From positions 434,001 to 498,000 of the forward strand of contig NZ_RAPF01000001.1 of the NCBI RefSeq assembly GCF_003610805.1: DNA of 64,000 nt, written 5' to 3'. Made by a program: the position numbers and the translations under genes. The DNA is from Altericroceibacterium spongiae. Lineage in GTDB: Bacteria > Pseudomonadota > Alphaproteobacteria > Sphingomonadales > Sphingomonadaceae. The notes under the pieces were generated by a model that was given only the letters and a program-made list of their open reading frames with translations, ran no database searches and was not told where the DNA came from. Positions 58,728 to 64,000 of the stretch are shown piece by piece. Within the stretch, counting starts at the first letter, position 1. Each line of letters begins with the position of its first letter.

Positions 58728-59777
58728 TCAGGCGCCCATAGTCGAATTGTCGATCACGAAGCGATATTTGACATCGCTGCGCTGCATCCGGTCGAAGGCT
58801 TCTTCAATCTCGTCGGCGCGGATCATTTCAATATCGGCCACGATGCCGTGCTCGGCGCAGAAATCGAGCATTTCCTGCGTTTCGGGAATGCCGCCGATCA
58901 GCGATCCGGCAATCGCGCGCCGACCCATGATGAGATTGCCGATATTAGGGGAAGGGTGCGGCGTGGAGGGCAGGCCGACCAGCGCCAGCGTGCCGTCGAG
59001 TGTCAGTAAAGAGGTGTAATCGTCGAGCTGATGGCTCGCTGCCACCGTGTCGAGAATGAGATCGAAACTATGTGCATGGGCTGCCATTTCATCCGCATTC
59101 TTCGAAACCACGACTTCTGCCGCGCCCAGCGCTCTGGCATCTTCGCGTTTGCTCTCGGAGGTGGTGAAGGCCACGACATGCGCACCCATCGCACTGGCGA
59201 GCTTGATGCCCATATGGCCGAGACCGCCAATGCCTACAATGCCGACCTTCTTACCCGGTCCGGTTTTCCAGTGACGCAGCGGTGAATAGGTGGTGATGCC
59301 GGCGCAAAGAAGCGGCGCCACGGCCGCAAGCTGATCTTCCGAATGGGTGATTTTCAGTACGAATTTGTCGCTGACAACGATATTTTCGGCATAGCCGCCA
59401 AGCGTATGGCCGGGTGCATCTTCGCTCGCACCGTTATAGGTCGGCGTCATGCCGTTTTCGCAGAACTGTTCGAGCCCCTGTTCGCAAGGGTGGCAATGAT
59501 GGCAACTATCGACCATGCAGCCTACACCCACCACATCGCCGACCTTAAAATCGGTTACTTCCGCGCCGACTGCCGTAACATGGCCGACAATTTCATGGCC
59601 AGGCACACAGGGAAACAGCGTTCCGGCCCATTCGCTGCGCACGGTATGCAGATCTGAATGACACACGCCGCAATACGCAATGTCGATTGCGACATCGCCT
59701 GCGCCGGGCGCGCGGCGGGTAATGGTCATCGGCTGGAGCGGTTGTTTGGCGGCGGTGGCGCCATAGGCATGAGTCAT
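58728..59777 (-). CDS. NAD(P)-dependent zinc alcohol dehydrogenase (CAD/YahK type)
   Basis: This is a 349-residue medium-chain dehydrogenase started at the ATG at 59777 (GAGGATT upstream). Catalytic zinc ligands are in CGVCHSD and PGHEIVG, the structural zinc site is CHHCHPCEQGLEQFC, and the nucleotide fold has GIGGLGHMG. It resembles cinnamyl-alcohol dehydrogenase and E. coli YahK, broad aldehyde reductases. The neighbouring LysR gene is the likely regulator. Confidence 0.9.
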   Translation of the reverse strand: MTHAYGATAAKQPLQPMTITRRAPGAGDVAIDIAYCGVCHSDLHTVRSEWAGTLFPCVPGHEIVGHVTAVGAEVTDFKVGDVVGVGCMVDSCHHCHPCEQGLEQFCENGMTPTYNGASEDAPGHTLGGYAENIVVSDKFVLKITHSEDQLAAVAPLLCAGITTYSPLRHWKTGPGKKVGIVGIGGLGHMGIKLASAMGAHVVAFTTSESKREDARALGAAEVVVSKNADEMAAHAHSFDLILDTVAASHQLDDYTSLLTLDGTLALVGLPSTPHPSPNIGNLIMGRRAIAGSLIGGIPETQEMLDFCAEHGIVADIEMIRADEIEEAFDRMQRSDVKYRFVIDNSTMGA

Positions 59778-59918
59778 CGGATAATCCTCGCTTGGAAAGG
59801 GCATGCGCCCTGCATAGCATCAAGATAGGCTCTTATCCGATGGCGACTAGCGGCGCGGCATTGCATGGCCCGGTGAATGACATTCACTCATGGCGCGGAC
59901 GGGTTTGTGAGGCCGTTT

Positions 59919-60827
59919 TCAGGCGTTTAGCGGATCGATTTCCTTGATGAGGTCGATCAGCACCCGCAGGCCGGTCGGCAATTGTCGGCGGCTTGGGAAG
60001 TAAATGGAGAAGCCGGGGCCGGTGGTGGCATAATTTTCCAGAACGAGCGTGAGCGATCCATCGGCCAGAGCGGGTTTGAACAGGGCTTCCGGCCCGAACA
60101 TCAGCCCCGTGCCGTTAATGGCCATAATGAGCATGGAGCGGCTGTCATCAAGGGTGATGGGATTGGGCGTGGCGATATCGAACTCCCCGTCCGGCCCCCT
60201 AAACTCCCAACGATAGAGCCGGTCATCGCCCAGGCGGACACCAAGGCAGCGATGATCGGCCAGGTCGGCCGGTGTAGCGGGCGTGCCGAAATGCCGGAGA
60301 TAAGCAGGGGAGGCGGCTACGACCCAGCGCATATCGGGCGAAAGGCGCCGGGCGATCATATCCTCGGGGATGGTGCCGCCATAGCGGATACCGGCATCGA
60401 AACCCGAGGCCACGATATCGACCAGACGGTTGGAAGCGACGATATCCAGCTCGACATCGGGGTAACGATCGACAAAGACCGGCATGACCGGTGCCAGCAG
60501 CAGAGCCACCGCATCGCTGGCGGCATTGATCCGAATGCGCCCGGTTGGCGTGTCGCGAAAACGATTGAGTGTTTCTCTGGCCCGGTCGATACGGGCAAAA
60601 GGCTCAACAATCGCATTATGCAGCTCTTCGCCTGCTGCGGTTAGCGTGATGGAGCGATTGGTGCGATTGAGAAGCCTGACGCCGAGCCGTGTTTCCAGCC
60701 CCCGAAGCGAATGGCTGACAGCGGATGGCGTGACACCCAGCTCCACTGCGGCACGGCGGAAATTGCCGTGCCGGACAATAGCGAGGAAATAGGAAAAATC
60801 GGCGATATCGTTGCGATTGGCAGACAT
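59919..60827 (-). CDS. LysR family regulator
   Basis: This is a 302-residue LysR protein. The N-terminal helix-turn-helix includes GNFRRAAVELGVTPSAVSHSLRGLETRLGVRLLNRT (about residues 17-52), and the effector domain runs from about 90 to the end. It lies between the cupin gene and the alcohol dehydrogenase gene on the same strand, and probably controls one or both. The effector is unknown. Confidence 0.92.
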   Translation of the reverse strand: MSANRNDIADFSYFLAIVRHGNFRRAAVELGVTPSAVSHSLRGLETRLGVRLLNRTNRSITLTAAGEELHNAIVEPFARIDRARETLNRFRDTPTGRIRINAASDAVALLLAPVMPVFVDRYPDVELDIVASNRLVDIVASGFDAGIRYGGTIPEDMIARRLSPDMRWVVAASPAYLRHFGTPATPADLADHRCLGVRLGDDRLYRWEFRGPDGEFDIATPNPITLDDSRSMLIMAINGTGLMFGPEALFKPALADGSLTLVLENYATTGPGFSIYFPSRRQLPTGLRVLIDLIKEIDPLNA

Positions 60828-60875
60828 GAGAAATTCATGCGCCTTTCATAGCTGCTGCGCAACTGCACAGATGGC

Positions 60876-61337
60876 TTATTGTTCAGGCCCTGAATATTGA
60901 TCATCGCTCACCGGCTCCATCCATTCGACATTTTTGCCGTTGAGCGTTTCGGTAATGGCGAGATGGCTCATGACTTCCTTGTCGGTGGCGCCGTGCCAGT
61001 GGCGAATGCCGGGCTTGGCATAAACCGCATCGCCTGCGCAGATACGCTGCACGGGTTGGCCTTCTTCCTGCACCCAGCCGCAGCCTTTGGTGACATAGAG
61101 GGTTTGCCCGGCCGGATGCGTATGCCAGTTGCTCCGCGCGCCGGGCTGAAAGGTCACGACGGCAACGCCTGCCTGCCCAGGGGCCGTCGGGCTGGTGAGC
61201 GGAAGGATTTCAGCCCGACCGGTGAAGACCTCTTCAGGTCCCGGAATTGGCTCAACCGTGTCCGAATGTACAACATCCTGCGCTTGCCCTGCCGTGGCAA
61301 GACTTCCGACAAGAATAGCGAAAATCCATTGTTTCAT
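60876..61337 (-). CDS. exported cupin, Mn-cupin (hydroxynitrile lyase-like) type
   Basis: Started at the ATG at 61337 this is a 153-residue protein with a signal peptide (about 1-19, ending TAGQA). The single cupin has HTHPAGQ (His72, His74, Gln78) and HWHGA (His113/His115), the 3-His/Gln metal site described for cupin hydroxynitrile lyases such as GtHNL. The closing segment KNVEWMEPVSDDQY is shared with the divergent cupin at 61555. An upstream in-frame Met at 61475 would add 46 hydrophilic residues before the signal peptide and is rejected. The physiological reaction is unknown. Confidence 0.85.
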   Translation of the reverse strand: MKQWIFAILVGSLATAGQAQDVVHSDTVEPIPGPEEVFTGRAEILPLTSPTAPGQAGVAVVTFQPGARSNWHTHPAGQTLYVTKGCGWVQEEGQPVQRICAGDAVYAKPGIRHWHGATDKEVMSHLAITETLNGKNVEWMEPVSDDQYSGPEQ

Positions 61338-61554
61338 GACGGGCCTCTTTAATTTTTCAAAGGGGAAATCGAGCCCCCGTTTATTCTGTCCGAAAGGCAC
61401 TAACGTATTAGTGAGGAAATTGTTCGATGAATCTGGCTCATCGAGGTGTGCAGCGCGTGGCGGCTGTTCATTCACCGGGAAGGGTTCACCTTATCAGGAA
61501 CGATTGGTGATCCCGATCATCATTTTCATATCACGACATCGGGTAGGAAAAATC
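61338..61554. promoter_or_regulatory. divergent region between the two cupin genes
   Basis: This 217-bp region separates the starts of the two paralogous cupin genes, so both promoters lie here. AAAGAGG and TAGGAAA serve as ribosome sites for the left and right gene. No clear -35/-10 pair stands out. Confidence 0.45.
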
Positions 61555-61998
61555 ATGAGCGATAGCGACACAGAACAGCAGGACATGCAGATCATCCGCA
61601 ATGGTTCGAAAGAGGCCATTAAAGGGCCTGCGGAAATATTCACAGGCGATGTCCGGCTCGATCTCGTATTCAGTCCACCCGAACCCGGTCGCGCCAGCTT
61701 CGGTATTGTGAACTTCGCACCCGGCGCACGAACAAACTGGCATACTCACCCGCTCGGCCAGGTTCTGTATGTGACGCAGGGCGTCGGCTGGACGCAGTGT
61801 GAGGGTGGCCCCAAAACCGAAATTCGCGCTGGTGACACGATCTGGTGCAATTGTGGCCGCCGTCACTGGCATGGCGCCACTGATAAAACGGCTATGCAGC
61901 ATATTGCGGTGACCGAAACGCTCGACGGTAAAAATGTCGAATGGATGGAACCGGTGAGCGACGAAGACTATCTGGCTGGTCCGGTCGAAAAGAACTGA
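61555..61998 (+). CDS. cytoplasmic cupin, Mn-cupin (hydroxynitrile lyase-like) type
   Basis: This is a 147-residue protein without a signal peptide, started at the ATG at 61555. Metal-site residues are His63, His65 and Gln69 (HTHPLGQ) and His104/His106 (HWHGA). GARTNWHTHPLGQ and KNVEWMEPV align closely with GtHNL-type cupins and with the exported paralogue. The longer frame back to 61195 overlaps the other cupin gene and is rejected. The true substrate is unknown. Confidence 0.87.
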   Translation: MSDSDTEQQDMQIIRNGSKEAIKGPAEIFTGDVRLDLVFSPPEPGRASFGIVNFAPGARTNWHTHPLGQVLYVTQGVGWTQCEGGPKTEIRAGDTIWCNCGRRHWHGATDKTAMQHIAVTETLDGKNVEWMEPVSDEDYLAGPVEKN

Positions 61999-62039
61999 GC
62001 AACGAACAGAACGGTGCCGGAAAGACGGTTTCACAAATG

Positions 62040-62077
62040 AAAAAGGCGGCGAAGGTTTTGTCCTTCGCCGCCTTTTT
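62040..62077. terminator. bidirectional rho-independent terminator
   Basis: AAAAAGGCGGCGAAGG pairs with CCTTCGCCGCCTTTTT around a 6-nt loop. The A- and T-runs make it a full terminator on both strands, between the convergent cupin and efflux genes. Confidence 0.92.
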
Positions 62078-62094
62078 CGTGTGGGCTGTTTCGT

Positions 62095-63549
62095 TTATTC
62101 GCTATCAGCCGGAGGCGCACCGCCGCCCAGTGCGATAAACAGCGTTGCTGCATTCTGATACAGCGAGCGGCGGGTCGTCAGCAACGTCTGGCGCGCGCTG
62201 AACAGGCTCCGTTCAGCATCGAGCACTTCGAGATAGTCCGCCACCCCTTCACGATAACGCAGCCGGGCAATATGGGCGATCTGTTCCTGGGCTTCGACAT
62301 TTTCTTCCAGCGAAAGCACCTGCTGAGCGAGCCAGCGGCGGCCCGCCAGCGCATCGGATACTTCGCGGAAAGCGGTCTGCACGGTCTTGTCGTAATTGGC
62401 CACCGCCTCGGTTTCACGTGCCTTGGCAAGGCCCAGATCGGCCTCGCGGGCACCCCAGTCAAAAATCGGCAGATTGATCGAAGGGCCGGCGCTCCAGGTG
62501 AAGGAATCGCCTTTGAACAATCCATCAAGTTCGCTCGATGCGAAACCGGCCGAGCCAGTCAGGCTGATCGAGGGAAAGAAGGCCGCCCGGGCCGCACCGA
62601 TATTGGCTCTGGCCGCGCGCAGAGTTTCTTCTGCCGAAATGATATCGGGCCGTACCAGCATCAGATCAGATGGCAGACCGGCATCGAGATAGATGGTCGG
62701 CGCCTGCTCGGCGAGCTTCTGTCCTTCGGGCATATCCTCGGGAATGGTACCGCCGACCAGTACCTGCAACTGGTTGCGAAGCTGGGCCGATGAGAGCCTT
62801 TCTGCGGCTACCTGCTGTTCGGCTGTGGTCAGCAGCCCTTCCGCCTGACGATAGGGCAATGCGGAGGTGACGCCGGCATCGAGCCGTTTCCGAGCAATTT
62901 CCAGCCCTTCGCGGCGGCTTTGCGCAGTGGCTTCGGCCAGAGCGAGCTGCTCCTGACTCTCGATAAGCTGATAATAGGTCGAAGCGACATCGCCGATCAG
63001 CGAGAGATAGAACGCCCGCTGTGCTGCTACAGTGGAGAGGTAATCTGCCCGAGCCGCTTCGCTCAGATTGGCCAGACGGCCCCAAAAATCGAGCTCGAAA
63101 GACGTGATCCCGACCCCGACATCATACCGGTTATAGGTAATGGAGTTGGGGGCATCGCCCCCTCCGCCATCGCCACTGCCGGGAATTTGCTGGCCGGTAT
63201 TGATCGTGTCGAGCGGTGTGCGGGTGCGGGTTCCGCTGGCCGAGGCATCCACATTGGGATAGCGATTGCTGTCCTGAATGCGGAATTGTGCACGGGCCTG
63301 CTCGACTTGTGCCGTCGCCACCATCAGATCGCGATTATTGACGAGCGCCGTTTTGATGAGCGCTTTGAGGCGATCGTCACGGAAATAGTCGGACCAGTCG
63401 ATTTCGCTGGCGACGGCGGTTCCTTCCGGGCGATCGGCCGGAAGGTAGCTGGAGGGCACCGACAATGCCGGGCGCTCATGTTCCGGTGCCATATTGACGC
63501 AGCCGGATGCCAGCAGAAGGCTGGCCATTGCGGTCAGTCTTTTGCTCAT
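62095..63549 (-). CDS. outer-membrane efflux lipoprotein (OprM/NodT family)
   Basis: This 484-residue protein is the outer-membrane channel of a tripartite RND efflux pump. The lipobox LASGC places the lipidated Cys at residue 17. Two OEP repeats are visible (about 55-260 and 280-470), with the typical EAAR-like and LPIFDWG segments. The ATG overlaps the stop of the RND pump gene upstream, so the two are one operon. Confidence 0.93.
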   Translation of the reverse strand: MSKRLTAMASLLLASGCVNMAPEHERPALSVPSSYLPADRPEGTAVASEIDWSDYFRDDRLKALIKTALVNNRDLMVATAQVEQARAQFRIQDSNRYPNVDASASGTRTRTPLDTINTGQQIPGSGDGGGGDAPNSITYNRYDVGVGITSFELDFWGRLANLSEAARADYLSTVAAQRAFYLSLIGDVASTYYQLIESQEQLALAEATAQSRREGLEIARKRLDAGVTSALPYRQAEGLLTTAEQQVAAERLSSAQLRNQLQVLVGGTIPEDMPEGQKLAEQAPTIYLDAGLPSDLMLVRPDIISAEETLRAARANIGAARAAFFPSISLTGSAGFASSELDGLFKGDSFTWSAGPSINLPIFDWGAREADLGLAKARETEAVANYDKTVQTAFREVSDALAGRRWLAQQVLSLEENVEAQEQIAHIARLRYREGVADYLEVLDAERSLFSARQTLLTTRRSLYQNAATLFIALGGGAPPADSE

Positions 63550-64000
63550 GACTGATGCTCCTCCTCACCCGGCTCGATATAGTCATGTTCGTGCATTTCA
63601 GCTGGTTCCGGTTTGGCGCGGCTGATGTAACGGCGCACCAGGAGATAGAGCAGCGGGATGAAGAAGATCCCGAATGCGGTGGCAGCGATCATTCCGCCCA
63701 TCACGCCCGTACCAACGGCGATCCGGCTCGCGGCACCGGCACCGGAGGACAGTGCCAGCGGAACCATGCCGAGAATAAAGGCGAGGGAGGTCATGATGAT
63801 CGGTCGCAGACGCAGATGCGCCGCTTCCTTAACCGCATCGAGCGGCTTCTTGCCATGCCCTTCCGCCTCGATGGCGAATTCGACAATCAAAATGGCATTT
63901 TTCGCAGCCAGACCGATGATCGTGATGAGACCGACATTGAAATAAATATCCGCCGACAATCCCCGCAGCATGGTGAACAGCACCGCGCCGAGAATCCCCA
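63546..64000 (-). CDS. RND efflux pump inner-membrane subunit, C-terminal part (partial)
   Basis: The frame enters from the right edge and gives the last 151 or so codons. [39 protein letters not shown] and [21 protein letters not shown] are the final TM helices of HAE1/AcrB-type pumps. Its stop overlaps the start of the outer-membrane subunit by 4 nt. The start, the porter domains and the membrane-fusion partner lie outside the window. Confidence 0.95.
   Translation of the reverse strand, partial: GILGAVLFTMLRGLSADIYFNVGLITIIGLAAKNAILIVEFAIEAEGHGKKPLDAVKEAAHLRLRPIIMTSLAFILGMVPLALSSGAGAASRIAVGTGVMGGMIAATAFGIFFIPLLYLLVRRYISRAKPEPAEMHEHDYIEPGEEEHQS

Noticed and set aside
44573-64000. Second attachment site (repeat of the tRNA-Arg 3' end) and integrase
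   Set aside because: Looked for by eye in the accessory region and not found; the far edge of the region may lie outside the window.

Overview
The window is chromosomal DNA of an alphaproteobacterium, most likely a member of the Sphingomonadales (sphingomonad or erythrobacter type). The grounds are the linkage nuoG-H-I-J-K-L-M-N, birA, coaX, RNase J, DUF1467; the ppiD-trpE-trpG-trpD-trpC-moaC-moeA, lexA, comEC linkage; an alphaproteobacterial LexA operator (GAAC-N7-GAAC); and a large TonB-dependent receptor next to a stilbene-cleaving type dioxygenase. The assignment is inference; no 16S gene is present.

Region 1 (1-11217, + strand) is the distal half of the complex I operon followed by biotin ligase, type III pantothenate kinase, RNase J and a small DUF1467 membrane protein, with mostly overlapping or nearly overlapping genes. 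Region 2 (11221-24954) is mixed: a nitronate monooxygenase, an 891-residue two-TM coiled-coil protein, a two-domain orphan membrane protein, a three-gene set (unknown helical protein, a histidine-kinase-like protein whose phospho-acceptor histidine is replaced by proline, a nucleotidyltransferase-fold protein), a glyoxalase-related protein with a MATE exporter, a glutamate-receptor-like potassium channel and a membrane diguanylate cyclase.

Region 3 (24760-44572) is housekeeping: gltA, gltX, comEC, lexA with a readable promoter and operator, a molybdenum cofactor/tryptophan/chaperone operon, tpiA, secG, pyrG, a small heat-shock gene with a sigma-32-type promoter and a leader resembling a ROSE thermometer, a glutaredoxin / Nit-type amidase / DUF1178 set, and tRNA-Arg(CCT).

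Region 4 (44573-64000) looks accessory. It begins just after the tRNA with a decayed IS5-type transposase. Then come about 15 consecutive minus-strand genes. The proximal set (ALDH, NTF2-like protein, aryl-alcohol-type ADH, alpha/beta hydrolase, lignostilbene-dioxygenase-like enzyme, TonB receptor) fits uptake and oxidative cleavage of a phenolic alkene and processing of the aldehydes. Upstream lies a regulator made of two MarR domains in one chain. The next set (SDR, MFS exporter, double-CMD protein, tautomerase, SDR, CAD-type ADH, LysR, cupin) looks like a carbonyl/redox detoxification cluster. A second, divergent cupin and the end of an RND efflux operon close the window.

No phage, CRISPR array, restriction system or obvious defence island was seen. 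The best leads are the His-less kinase unit, the tandem MarR regulator with the dioxygenase operon, the hsp20 leader, the paired periplasmic/cytoplasmic cupins and the large coiled-coil protein.
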